Shown: in pieces, positions 54,465 through 63,500 of the stretch
How the letters are laid out: every line of letters begins with the position of its first letter
Numbering within the stretch: position 1 is the stretch's first letter
NCBI RefSeq assembly: GCF_027587195.1
Contig: NZ_JAPDDP010000002.1
Location: forward strand, 142,244 to 206,243
DNA: 64,000 nucleotides
Reading direction: 5' to 3'
Source: Solirubrobacter phytolaccae
GTDB lineage: Bacteria; Actinomycetota; Thermoleophilia; Solirubrobacterales; Solirubrobacteraceae
Program-made: the position numbers and the translations under genes
The notes under the pieces: model-generated
The model's input: the letters and a program-made list of their open reading frames with translations, nothing else
Told to the model about the DNA's origin: nothing
The model's database searches: none

Positions 54465-55270
54465 TGGACTTCTGAGGGGACTCGCCGGCGCTCGCCGGCG
54501 AGCTCGAAGACCCAGAAGTCCTCGCCCAGCACGGGGACGCTGACGTTGTAGACCGGCACCTCGCCGAGGCGGCCCTCGAACGTGCCCGCGTGCGCGTGGC
54601 CGTGCAGGACCATGTCCGGGTTGTGCTCGAGGATCGGCGGGGCGAGCCGGTCCGTGCCCAGGAACGTCCAGATCGCCTCGCGCTCGCCGACCAGCGTCTG
54701 CGTGGTCGGCGCGTAGTGCATCAGCACGATCCGGAACGGGCACATCGCGATCGCGCGCAGGCCGGCGTCCAGCGCCTCGGCCTCCTCGACGCTCTCGCGG
54801 TAGACGCCGCGCAGCGACGGCTCGCCGAAGTCGGGCAGGTGCGTGCCGGGGAAGCCGCCCATGAAGCCCTTCACGCCCGCGATCCCGACCTGGGTGTCGC
54901 ACAGCTCGAGGGTCTCGTGCGAGTGCTCCTTGTCGAGCACGATCACGCCGGCCTCCTGCAGGACGGCCTTGAACTCGTCGGCGCGGTCCACGTGCCAGTC
55001 GTGGTTGCCGAGCACCGTCAGCACGGGAACGCCGACGTCGCGCACGGCGTCGGCGACGATCTGCGCCTGGTACGGCTCCCCGTGGGTGGTCAGGTCGCCG
55101 GCCAGCAGGATCACGTCGACCCGATCCTCGAGCGCGGCGAACGTGGCGTGTGCACGCTCGCGATCGTCGTCACGCTCGCCGTAGTGGATATCCCCGGCGG
55201 CAGCGATCCGGATCCGGCACTCCTCGCGATGTACGGCGGGGCGACCGTCGGTGGCGATGGTCGAGCTCAT
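54461..55270 (-). CDS. Calcineurin-like metallophosphoesterase
   Basis: 269 residues from ATG 55270. Metal-binding motifs: AAAGDIHYGE, LLAGDLTTHGEP, TVLGNHDWH and, C-terminally, VLHGHAHAGTFEG. Complete di-metal phosphoesterase active site, no signal peptide. The substrate is unknown. It is divergent from the nucleotidyltransferase gene, sharing a perfect inverted repeat (55280-55308). Confidence 0.9.
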   Translation of the reverse strand: MSSTIATDGRPAVHREECRIRIAAAGDIHYGERDDDRERAHATFAALEDRVDVILLAGDLTTHGEPYQAQIVADAVRDVGVPVLTVLGNHDWHVDRADEFKAVLQEAGVIVLDKEHSHETLELCDTQVGIAGVKGFMGGFPGTHLPDFGEPSLRGVYRESVEEAEALDAGLRAIAMCPFRIVLMHYAPTTQTLVGEREAIWTFLGTDRLAPPILEHNPDMVLHGHAHAGTFEGRLGEVPVYNVSVPVLGEDFWVFELAGERRRVPSEVH

Positions 55271-55279
55271 ATCCAAACC

Positions 55280-55308
55280 GGCTACCCGATCCCAGGCGAC
55301 GGGTAGCC
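55280..55308. promoter_or_regulatory. Perfect 9-bp inverted repeat between divergent genes
   Basis: GGCTACCCG (55280-55288) and CGGGTAGCC (55300-55308) flank an 11-nt centre. Each arm carries TAGCC-like sequence 8-9 nt from the nearest start codon, on opposite strands. Likely an operator and/or overlapping promoters. Confidence 0.5.
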
Positions 55309-55315
55309 CGTTCAC

Positions 55316-55957
55316 ATGTCCACGGATGAGGAGAGCCCGTTCTCGGACCTCGAGAGCTCGTTGAAGCGGTCCGCAGCCGCGCTGCGCGAAGCCGACGTCC
55401 CGTTCCTGCTGGGCGGCAGCCTGGCGAGCTGGGCGCGCGGTGGCCCCGAGACCCGGCACGACCTCGATCTGATGGTCAAGCCGGACGACGTCGAGCGGGC
55501 CGTCGCGGCCCTCGGCGAGATCGGGATGCGCTACGAGGACCCGCCCGAGGAGTGGCTGGCGAAGGTCTGGGACGGCGAGACGCTCGTCGATCTGATCCAC
55601 CACCCGAAGGGCACGCCGGTCGACGACGCGCTGATCGAGCGGGGAGAGGTAATGTCAGTGCTTGGCATGGAGATGCGCGTGATGGCGCTAGAAGACGTGC
55701 TCGTGACGAAGCTCATGGCTCTGGATGAGCACTCGCTGCGTTACGAGTCGTTGCTGGCCATCGCCCGCGCACTGCGCGAGCGCATCGACTGGGACGACGT
55801 TCGTTCCCGCACCACCGAATCCGTGTGGGCGCGAGCGTTCTTCGTGATGCTTGAAGGCCTCGGGGTCGTCCCCGAGGCGAGTCCGACGACCGGTGCTCAT
55901 GAGACCCGCGTGCGTGTGTTGACGCCGCGGAGTTCAGCCACCGCAAACGTGGGGTAG
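55316..55957 (+). CDS. Nucleotidyltransferase-like protein
   Basis: 213 residues. The N-terminal nucleotidyltransferase fold shows GGSLASWARGG followed by the D-x-D pair in HDLDLM, which coordinates metal, and a third acidic residue in LVDLIHH. The C-terminal helical part is shorter than in tRNA nucleotidyltransferases. This resembles the MNT/AbiEii-like group. No antitoxin partner is seen next to it. Metabolic or toxin-like role unknown. Confidence 0.65.
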   Translation: MSTDEESPFSDLESSLKRSAAALREADVPFLLGGSLASWARGGPETRHDLDLMVKPDDVERAVAALGEIGMRYEDPPEEWLAKVWDGETLVDLIHHPKGTPVDDALIERGEVMSVLGMEMRVMALEDVLVTKLMALDEHSLRYESLLAIARALRERIDWDDVRSRTTESVWARAFFVMLEGLGVVPEASPTTGAHETRVRVLTPRSSATANVG

Positions 55958-55968
55958 GCGCGACACAT

Positions 55969-57093
55969 ATGGCAGAACCGATCACGCAGGCCCGCCTCCG
56001 GGCGCTCTCCGCCGTGCATCCTCAGCAGGGGCGCGTGCTGTCCGTGTTCCTGAACCTGGACCCGACCTCGTTCGCCACGCCCGCGGCACGATCATCGGCG
56101 ATCACCTCGGTGATCACCGCTGCCGCGCACAAGGTGGACGAAAGCGAAGGGCTCACGCACGACGAGCGATTGGGATTGCGGGACGACGTCGAGCGGGTGC
56201 GCGAGGTGCTGGAGGGCTCGGACATCGCCCAGAACGGCACGCGCGCGGTCGCGGTGTACGCCTGTGGCTCCGAGGGCTTGCTGGACGTCATCAAGCTGCG
56301 GCGGCCCGTCGACAACAAGGTCGTGTTGGACCGGACCGCGTTCGTCGAGCCGCTCGTGGTGCAGGGCACGGACGAGCGCTGGATGGTGCTGCTCGTCAAC
56401 CGCCGCGCCGCGCGGCTGTTCTTCGGGCCGGGCGACGCGCTCGAGGAGACCGACCGGCTCGTCGACGACGTCCACCAGCAGCACGGCAAGGGCGGCTGGT
56501 CGCAGTCCAACTACCAGCGCTCCGTCGACAAAGAGGTCTCCGACCACCTCCAGAACGCCGCGGACCTCGCGTTCAAGCTCTACAAGACCCAGGGCGCGGA
56601 CCGTGTGCTCGTCGGCGTGCCCGGCGAGCTGCTCACCGAGCTCAAGAGCAAGCTGCACCCGTACCTGATCGAGCGGGCGGCGGGCAAGATCAACGTCGAC
56701 GTCGAGAACGCGTCGCTGGACGACGTGTGCGCGGCGGCGCGCCCCGAGATCACCGCGCACAACATGCGCTCCGAGCGTGAGGTGCTGGACCGGCTCCAGC
56801 AGGGCGTCGGCGCCGGCGGGCGCGGCGCGGCCGGCATCGAAGAGGTGCTGGACGCCTTGAACCAGGCGCGCGTGGAGACGCTGCTGATCTCGGAGAACTT
56901 CCGGGCGAGCGGGCGTGTGGACTTCCAGGCCGGGCTGCTGCTGCCCGACAACGCGGAAGGCGGTGAGCCGGTCGCGGACATCGTCGAGCCGGCGATCGAG
57001 AAGGCGATCGAGCAGTCCGCGAGCGCGCTGGTCGTCCGCCACCACACCGACCTGGAGCCGATGGGCGGGATCGGGGCACTGCTCCGGTTCTGA
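55969..57093 (+). CDS. baeRF-type eRF1-like protein (Vms1/ANKZF1-related)
   Basis: 374 residues with the domain order of bacterial eRF1-related (baeRF) proteins: an N-terminal domain with VLSVFLNLDPTSF, a middle domain with NRRAARLFFGPG, then HGKGGWSQSNYQRSVDKEV and a C-terminal L7Ae-like domain ending ALVVRHHTDLEPMGGIGALL. The eRF1 GGQ is replaced by GGWSQ. Relatives such as Vms1 cleave peptidyl-tRNA on stalled ribosomes; here activity is unproven. The stop overlaps the next start by 1 nt (TGATG). Confidence 0.75.
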   Translation: MAEPITQARLRALSAVHPQQGRVLSVFLNLDPTSFATPAARSSAITSVITAAAHKVDESEGLTHDERLGLRDDVERVREVLEGSDIAQNGTRAVAVYACGSEGLLDVIKLRRPVDNKVVLDRTAFVEPLVVQGTDERWMVLLVNRRAARLFFGPGDALEETDRLVDDVHQQHGKGGWSQSNYQRSVDKEVSDHLQNAADLAFKLYKTQGADRVLVGVPGELLTELKSKLHPYLIERAAGKINVDVENASLDDVCAAARPEITAHNMRSEREVLDRLQQGVGAGGRGAAGIEEVLDALNQARVETLLISENFRASGRVDFQAGLLLPDNAEGGEPVADIVEPAIEKAIEQSASALVVRHHTDLEPMGGIGALLRF

Positions 57094-57902
57094 TGATCGT
57101 CGCGGTCCTGGGCACGGGCATCATGGGCGCGCCGATGGCGCGCAACCTCGCCTCCGCGGGGCATGAGGTCCGTGCCTGGAACCGCACCTCCGCCAAGGCC
57201 CAGGGCCTGGGCGCGACGGTCTTCGACTCGCCGGCCGGGGCCGTGAAGGGCGCCGAGGTCGTGATCACGATGCTGGCCGACGGGCCGACCGTCGCGGCCG
57301 TGATGCAGGAGGCCTTCGTCTCCGACGACGCGCTCTGGTGGCAGGCGAGCACGGTCGGCGTCGACTGGGCCGACGCCCTCGGCGACGCCTACGTGGACGG
57401 GCCCGTGATGGGCACGCGCAAGCCGGCCGAGGACGGCAAGCTCACCGTGTTGGCGAGCGGTCCCGGACGCGAGCAGCTCGGGGACGTCTTCGACGCCGTC
57501 GCCGCCAAGGTGATCGACCTCGGGGACGAGGTCGGCGCCGGGCAGCGGATGAAGCTCGTCGGCAACTCGTGGGTGCTCGGGCTGGTCGAGGCGCTGGCGG
57601 AGACGATCGCGCTCGCCGAGCACCTGGGCGTGGACCCGCGCGACTTCCTGAAGATGATCGAGGGCGGCCTGATGGACACGCCCTACGCCCGGCTCAAGGG
57701 CGAGCCGATGATCGCTCGCGAGTTCCCGCCGAGCTTCCCGCTCGCGCTGGCCGCGAAGGACGCGGGGCTGATCGTCGAGGCCGCGCCCGACCTGCCGCTG
57801 CCCAAGCTCGTCCGCGACCAGATGTTGCGCGCCGTCGAAGCCGGCCACGGCGAGTCGGACGTGGCCGCTACGTTCATGGCTTCATGGCGCGAGCACTCGT
57901 AA
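57093..57902 (+). CDS. NAD(P)-dependent beta-hydroxyacid dehydrogenase family protein
   Basis: 269 residues. The Rossmann motif GTGIMGAPMARNLASAGHEV (residues ~7-26) and VDGPVMGTRKPAEDGKL match the 3-hydroxyisobutyrate dehydrogenase/glyoxylate reductase family. The catalytic Lys is in the VGNSWVLG region preceded by MKLVGN. The substrate is unknown. It overlaps the nicotinamidase start by 19 nt. Confidence 0.88.
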   Translation: MIVAVLGTGIMGAPMARNLASAGHEVRAWNRTSAKAQGLGATVFDSPAGAVKGAEVVITMLADGPTVAAVMQEAFVSDDALWWQASTVGVDWADALGDAYVDGPVMGTRKPAEDGKLTVLASGPGREQLGDVFDAVAAKVIDLGDEVGAGQRMKLVGNSWVLGLVEALAETIALAEHLGVDPRDFLKMIEGGLMDTPYARLKGEPMIAREFPPSFPLALAAKDAGLIVEAAPDLPLPKLVRDQMLRAVEAGHGESDVAATFMASWREHS

Positions 57903-58423
57903 TCGTCGACTTCCAGAACGACTTCACGCCGGGCGGGGCCCTGGCGGTTCCCCACGGCGACGAGATCGCCGAGCGCATCAACGCGCTGTCCGCGTCCGGC
58001 GACTACGCGCTGGTCGTCGCCACGCGCGACTGGCATCCCGCCGACCACGGGTCGTTCAGCGAGCAGGGTGGTCCGTGGCCCGTGCACTGCGTCGCCGGCA
58101 CGCCCGGCGCGGAGCTGCACCCCGCGCTGGATCGGTCTCGCATCGACGTCATCGTCGACAAGGGCCAGGCCGTCGACACCGACGGCTACAGCGGCTTCGA
58201 GGGCACCGGCCTGGAGGAGATCCTGCGCGAGCGTGGCATCACGCAGGTCACGGTCGTCGGGCTGGCGACGGACTACTGCGTCAAGAACACCGCGCTGGAC
58301 GCGCTCCGCGCCGGCTTTCAGGTGACCGTCGACTCCACGGCCGTGCGCGGCGTGGAAGTGCAGGACGGCGACTCCGAACGCGCACTCTCCGAAGTGCGTG
58401 CCGCGGGTGGCGTAATGGCGTGA
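57884..58423 (+). CDS. pncA: Nicotinamidase
   Basis: 179 residues from ATG 57884. The catalytic Asp is in VIVDFQNDF, the metal-binding DWHPADHGSF is intact, the catalytic Lys is likely in VDKGQ, and the nucleophile Cys is in GLATDYCVKNTALDA. It converts nicotinamide to nicotinic acid in NAD salvage. Its product feeds the nicotinate phosphoribosyltransferase encoded convergently at 59.0-60.1 kb. The stop overlaps the pcm start (GTGA). Confidence 0.93.
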   Translation: MARALVIVDFQNDFTPGGALAVPHGDEIAERINALSASGDYALVVATRDWHPADHGSFSEQGGPWPVHCVAGTPGAELHPALDRSRIDVIVDKGQAVDTDGYSGFEGTGLEEILRERGITQVTVVGLATDYCVKNTALDALRAGFQVTVDSTAVRGVEVQDGDSERALSEVRAAGGVMA

Positions 58424-59025
58424 GACGGGGGCGCGACCGGCTGCTGGCCCAGCTGCGCCCGCACGTCGCCGACGAGCGCGTGCTGGCCGCGGTCCACGCC
58501 GTGCCGCGCGACCGGTTCGTCCCCGCGAAGCTCGCCCGCGACGCGTGGGAGAACATCCCGCTGCCGATCGGCAACGACCAGACGATCTCCCAGCCGCTCG
58601 TGGTCGCGCGCATGTGCGAGCTGCTGCGGCTGCGCGGGGACGAGCGGGTGCTGGACATCGGCACCGGCTCGGGCTACCACGCCGCGATCCTGGCGCGGTT
58701 GACCGCGCACGTGTGGAGCGTCGAGCGGCACGCGGCACTCTCCGAGCAGGCGGCGTTGAACCTCGCCGCGGCCGAGGTGGCGAACGTCACGCTGCTCGTC
58801 GGCGACGGCACGCGCGGCCTGCCCGAGACCGCGCCCTTCGACGCGATCAACGTCGCGGCCGCCGCCGCGGCCATCCCGCCCGCGCTGCAGGAGCAGCTCA
58901 CGCGCGGCGGGCGACTGGTCGCGCCGGTCGAGGAGGGCGACCAGCGCCTGGTCGTGATCGAGCACACGTCCCGCGGCTTCGAGCGCACGACGCTCGAGCG
59001 GGTGCGCTTCGTGCCGCTTATTTGA
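58420..59025 (+). CDS. pcm: Protein-L-isoaspartate O-methyltransferase
   Basis: 201 residues from GTG 58420. VPRDRFVPAKLARDAWENIP, PLPIGNDQTISQP and the SAM-binding VLDIGTGSGYHAAIL are diagnostic of PCMT. It repairs age-damaged isoaspartyl residues by carboxyl methylation. Translationally coupled to pncA. The last 8 nt overlap the end of the convergent pncB. Confidence 0.93.
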   Translation: MRRGRDRLLAQLRPHVADERVLAAVHAVPRDRFVPAKLARDAWENIPLPIGNDQTISQPLVVARMCELLRLRGDERVLDIGTGSGYHAAILARLTAHVWSVERHAALSEQAALNLAAAEVANVTLLVGDGTRGLPETAPFDAINVAAAAAAIPPALQEQLTRGGRLVAPVEEGDQRLVVIEHTSRGFERTTLERVRFVPLI

Positions 59026-60109
59026 CGACGTCGAGGCGGGGGTTCGGGTGGTACTCGCGGCCGACCTTCGCGGCGGGTTGGCCGTTGTTGAGCACGACGT
59101 CCGCGGTGAAGTCGTTCGAGCCGCGGATGAGGCTGGAGCCGACGCCGTAAGAGTCCACGGGGACGCTGGCGGCCTCGAAGGCGCGGATGCGGTCGGCGTT
59201 GAAGCCGCCCGAGACGACGATCTTCACGTTCCCGTAGCCGTGCTTGTCCAGCTCGGACCGGGTCAGCTCCACCAGCTCGGCGGCGACGCCCTTGGGCGCC
59301 TCGTCGCCGTGGAGGCGCTGCAGCGACTCGTCGGCCAGCGTGTTCGACGTGTCCAGGCGCACGCCCCACAGGTCCTCGCCGAGCGCGTCGGCGACCTCGA
59401 GCGCGGTCTTGACGCTGTCGTTCTTGAAGTCCACGAGCACGGTGACGTTCATGTCCCGGCTGAAGCGGTCGGCGAACTTCTTCGCGGCGAGCGCCGTGTC
59501 GCCGTTGTAGGCCGCGATCAGCGCGTGCGGGACGGTGCCGATCCCACGCCCGCCCCACCAGGAGGCCTGCGCGTCGGTGGAGACGCCGATCGAGCCGCCG
59601 ATGTGCGCCGACCAGCCGTCGCCCGTCTGCACGAGCCAGTGGTCGTGGCGGGCGGGGAAGTACAGGATCGGCTTGCCGTTCGCGGCCTCGACGACCTCGC
59701 GCACGTTGCGCATGATCAGCGTGCGGCGCGCCATCACGCCGAGGTAGACGGTCTCCAGGTGCGCGAACTCCGCGTAGTCGCCCTCGATCGTCATCACGGT
59801 CTCCCACGGCTCGATCTCGTCGCCCTCGTGGAGCGCCTTGACCTCGAGCTGGTCGAACGTGGGGACCCAGACGTCGCCCTCGTAGTGCCCGGTGCCCTGC
59901 TTGAGCACGGCGATCGCCTCGTCGACGCCGCCGAGGATCGACTCCTTGCGCTGGAAGACCTGCATCAGCACCCGCGGGTGGTGGTCGTCGGCCTCCAGCA
60001 GCTGCTTCGTCAGGTTGAAGTAGGTGTCGGAGTAGTAGCCCTCACGGATCTTCTCCACCGGCAGGCGGAAAACGGAGGGCGGGAGACGGACACGCTCACG
60101 GGTCGCCAT
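59018..60109 (-). CDS. pncB: Nicotinate phosphoribosyltransferase
   Basis: 363 residues from ATG 60109. VFRLPVEKIREGYYSDTYF, the phosphoribosyl-binding MARRTLIMRNVREVV, VRLDTSNTLADESL and VSGGFNADRIRAFE identify the NAPRTase fold. It makes nicotinate mononucleotide from nicotinic acid and PRPP, the step after PncA. Convergent with pncA-pcm, overlapping by 8 nt. Confidence 0.92.
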   Translation of the reverse strand: MATRERVRLPPSVFRLPVEKIREGYYSDTYFNLTKQLLEADDHHPRVLMQVFQRKESILGGVDEAIAVLKQGTGHYEGDVWVPTFDQLEVKALHEGDEIEPWETVMTIEGDYAEFAHLETVYLGVMARRTLIMRNVREVVEAANGKPILYFPARHDHWLVQTGDGWSAHIGGSIGVSTDAQASWWGGRGIGTVPHALIAAYNGDTALAAKKFADRFSRDMNVTVLVDFKNDSVKTALEVADALGEDLWGVRLDTSNTLADESLQRLHGDEAPKGVAAELVELTRSELDKHGYGNVKIVVSGGFNADRIRAFEAASVPVDSYGVGSSLIRGSNDFTADVVLNNGQPAAKVGREYHPNPRLDVVK

Positions 60110-60132
60110 GACCAAAAAGCCTACCCGGGAGA

Positions 60133-60519
60133 TCAGGCGTCGGCGGGCGGCGGGTCGTCCTGGCCCCGGATGAGCTTGCCGTAGCGCGGCTTGTACTCCC
60201 GCGTCACGAGCGTCTGGTAGGACGGCCCGGTGCTCTTGGGCAGCTCGGTCGGGAACGTCTCGGGCGCGGCGACCACGCCGTCGAAGTACGCCTTGCCCTG
60301 ACGGACCACCCACGTCGCGAGGTCCTCGTGATGGCCCTCGGAGTAGTCCTCGCCGAAGACCTCCGCGAACTCGTCGTCCATCAGCTCGTCGATCTGGTCC
60401 TGATAGAGCCAGTAGAAGTCGACGAGCTCCTGCTCGGACATCCCCTTCACCCGCTGCTCGACCACGCCGGGATCGTCGACCCCCGCGTCGACCAGCGTCC
60501 AGAACTCGTTCTCGTCCAT
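60133..60519 (-). CDS. DUF4240-type protein, candidate immunity protein
   Basis: 128 residues (MDENEFWTLVDAGVDDPGVV). The pattern E-F-W near the start, then DFYWLYQDQIDEL and DLATWVVRQGKAYFDGVV, matches the DUF4240 family. Strongly acidic in the first two thirds, which suits a cap for a basic nuclease. It starts 13 nt downstream of the large toxin-like gene on the same strand, the classical toxin-immunity order. That role is inferred from position and composition. Confidence 0.65.
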   Translation of the reverse strand: MDENEFWTLVDAGVDDPGVVEQRVKGMSEQELVDFYWLYQDQIDELMDDEFAEVFGEDYSEGHHEDLATWVVRQGKAYFDGVVAAPETFPTELPKSTGPSYQTLVTREYKPRYGKLIRGQDDPPPADA

Positions 60520-60532
60520 TGCGTCCTTCGCT

Positions 60533-63500
60533 CTAGTCGGCGGTCACGCCGAGGTTGGCCATCCAGTCGCGGAACGTCTCCTCCCGCACGCCGGCACCCT
60601 GCGCGGCGCGCGCGACATTACCTTCACTGGCCACCAGGATGCCGACCAGCTCCGCCTGGTCCGGCGGACGCATGGCCGGGAACATCACGGGCACGCCGTC
60701 GGCGTCGACGAGGTCGCGTCCCTCCCAGCGGTAGCCCTTCTGCTGCAGCTTCGAGTTCAGGCGCGTGTACGGGATGCCCGGGCCTTCGCGCCCGAGCCGC
60801 GGGACGTTGGCGTGGCCCTTCGTGTTGTCGAACGGCAGCCGGCCGCTCTCGCCCCAGTCCAGCTGCTGCCGGAGCGCCTTCTCGACCGACTCGACCTTCT
60901 TGCCGTCCGGGACGGTGACCACGCGGATCTCCATCTCGAACTGCATGCCGTTCTTCCCCTCGGCCAGGTCGTACTTGCCGAAGCGACCTTCGATCGTGTC
61001 CCCGGTCGTCTTGCCGACCTTCAGGATCTGCCCGTTGGCCTTGTCCCGCATGACATAGAGCACCTGGTCGTCGCCGTTGAGGGCAAGCGTGTCGACCTGG
61101 CCCGGCCGGATGAACTTCGGCTCGCCGACCGTCACGCCGAGCTTGCCCCAGTCGGGCGGCGTGTCCAGCAGCTCGCCGACCTTCGGGTCCTTGTTGCCGA
61201 TCGCCCGCAGGTCGTCGCCGATCCGCCGCAGCTCGGCGAGCCGGTGCGGCCCTTCCGGCATGTCCTTGCCGTTGTTCTTCCCGATGCGCTTTTCGAGCTC
61301 GATCGCTCGCTTGCGCAGGGCCATCAGGCGCTCGCGGATGTCGCCCTTGGAGCCGGCGATCGCCGCGTTGAGCTTGGACTCGAGCGGGCGGCAGATGTCC
61401 GAGCAGGCGAGGACGTCCGCGCCGTCTTCCTTGACCTCGGTCTTGAGCTTCTGCCGGGTCTTCCCGACCGGGATCTCGGGACCTTCGTCCACGGTCGGCT
61501 GCCGGGGCTTCGCGTCCGGCTTCGCGCCGTCGGCCTGGTCCTTCGGGCGCTGCTTCGGCTTCGGCTTGGCGGCCGGCTTGGACTTGCCGCCCGCCTTGGG
61601 CTTCGGCTTGGCCTTGGCCCGCGTCTTGCCCTTCGAGGTCGTCCGGCCCTTGGGCTTGGGCTTGGCGGCCGTCCCAGGCTTCGGGGCACGGGCACGTGCG
61701 GCCGGTTTCGGCGTGCGGCGGCCGCCGGTGCGGACCGCGTTGCGCACGGAGCGCCCGGCGGCGGTGACCTTCTTCGCGCCGGCCGAGGCCGCGCGGCGGG
61801 CGCCGCTCTTGGCCGCGCTCACGCCTCGGGAGACGCCGCGCGCGGTCGCCGAGACCGCGCGGCCGGCGGCGCTGGAGGCGACCCGGCTGGAGACACGGCT
61901 CGCGGCGGCGGCGGTGGCCTTGCCCGCGGTCGTGGACATCACCTTCGAGCCGATCGCGCCGGCGATCTTGCCGCCGAGCGGGCCGAAGACGGCGCCACCG
62001 ATCGCGCCGAACGCGACCGCCTGGACGAGGCCCTCGTTCCACTTCTTGCCCGACGCGAGGTTGGTGACGACCTGGCCGGCGCCGCTGCTGATCGCGCCGA
62101 TCACGATCGCGGCGACGATGCCCGCGGCCAGGCCGCCGGTGCCGATGACGAGCGCCGTGAGCGCCACCGCGACGACGAGGCTGACCCAGAAGCCGGGGTC
62201 GCTCAGCAGCTTGGTGACGAACTCGAACGCGGCCTTGAGCGCGTTCCACGCCGCCTTCGCGGCGCTCTTGACCTTGCCCCACAGGCTGTCGTCCTTCGGC
62301 GGCTCCTTCGACGCCTCCGCGTTGACTTTCGCCTGGCCCTGGCTGATCTTGCCCGAGCTCTGGCCGGGGATCTGCTGCGTGCCGCTCTGGACCTTGCCGG
62401 CCGTCGCGTCGAGCTTGCCCTTCGCGCCGGACAGGCCCGAGCTGAACTTCCCCTTGACCTTGCCCGCCGACGCCTTGACCTTGCTCGAGAACTGGCTGAT
62501 CGTCTTGTTGCCGGTCTGCGTCGCGGACTGCGCCGTGCTCTTGACCTGACCGGACACGCCGGCCGCTGTGGACGAGGCGGTGCCGGCCGCGCCGGCGGCC
62601 GTGGAGGAGGCGCCGGACGCGGCGGAGCCGGCCTGGCCGGCCATGCCCGACTTGGCGCCCTTCGCCGCGTTGCCGGCGGCGTGCGTGGCCTTCTTGGCGA
62701 CCTTGCCGCCCGCGACGATGCCCTTGGAGGACAGGCCCTTGAGGTCTTTGCGGATGTCCGCGATCGCCTCCGGGGCGTCCTCGCGGGTGATCTGCGCGCG
62801 CTTGAGCTGGCGCTTGAGGCGCGCGGCGTTGGTCTTGAGCGCCTTCGTGGCGGCGCTGTGCTGCTGCTTGACGGCGGTCTGCGCCGCCTTGCCCGCTTGC
62901 GCCAGTCCCGCCTTGGCCGAGGAGACCGTGGACGCGATGCCGCGTTGCGCGCCTCCCTGCTGCGAGGAGAGTGAGCCCTTGGCGCCGGACTGCACCTGGC
63001 CGAGCGCCGCGTTGCCGCCGCTGACGCCCTTCTTGACCGCGCCCGTGGCGGACGACGCGAGCCCGCTGATCGCCGACACCGCCGCGGGCAGCGTCGACTT
63101 GATGCTCTGCGCCGCCTCCTTGCCCTTGGCCTGGAAGGCCGTCGCCATCTTCGTGCCTTCGCCGCGCACGCCCGAGATGACGCCCGCGCCCTGCGAGCGG
63201 ACCTTGCCGGACGTCTCGCTGGACACGCGCGAGGCGACTTCGGCGTTGCCCTTGGCCGCGGCCTCGTTCGCGCCGCCGCCCCCGCCGGCCTGGCCCTGGA
63301 TCGCGCCCGCCGTGGAGTTGATCGAGCCCGTGACCTTGCCGGTCGTCGCCTCACCCGCGGCGCGGCCCTGGCCCGCGAACTGCGTGCCGGCCTGCGTCGC
63401 GTCGCCCGCCGCCTCGGTGACCGAGCTCTGCGCCTTGCCCTTCGCCGTGCCCTGCCAGGACTTGACCTGGCCGCTCGCCGCCGCGCCCGCGCTGGTGACC

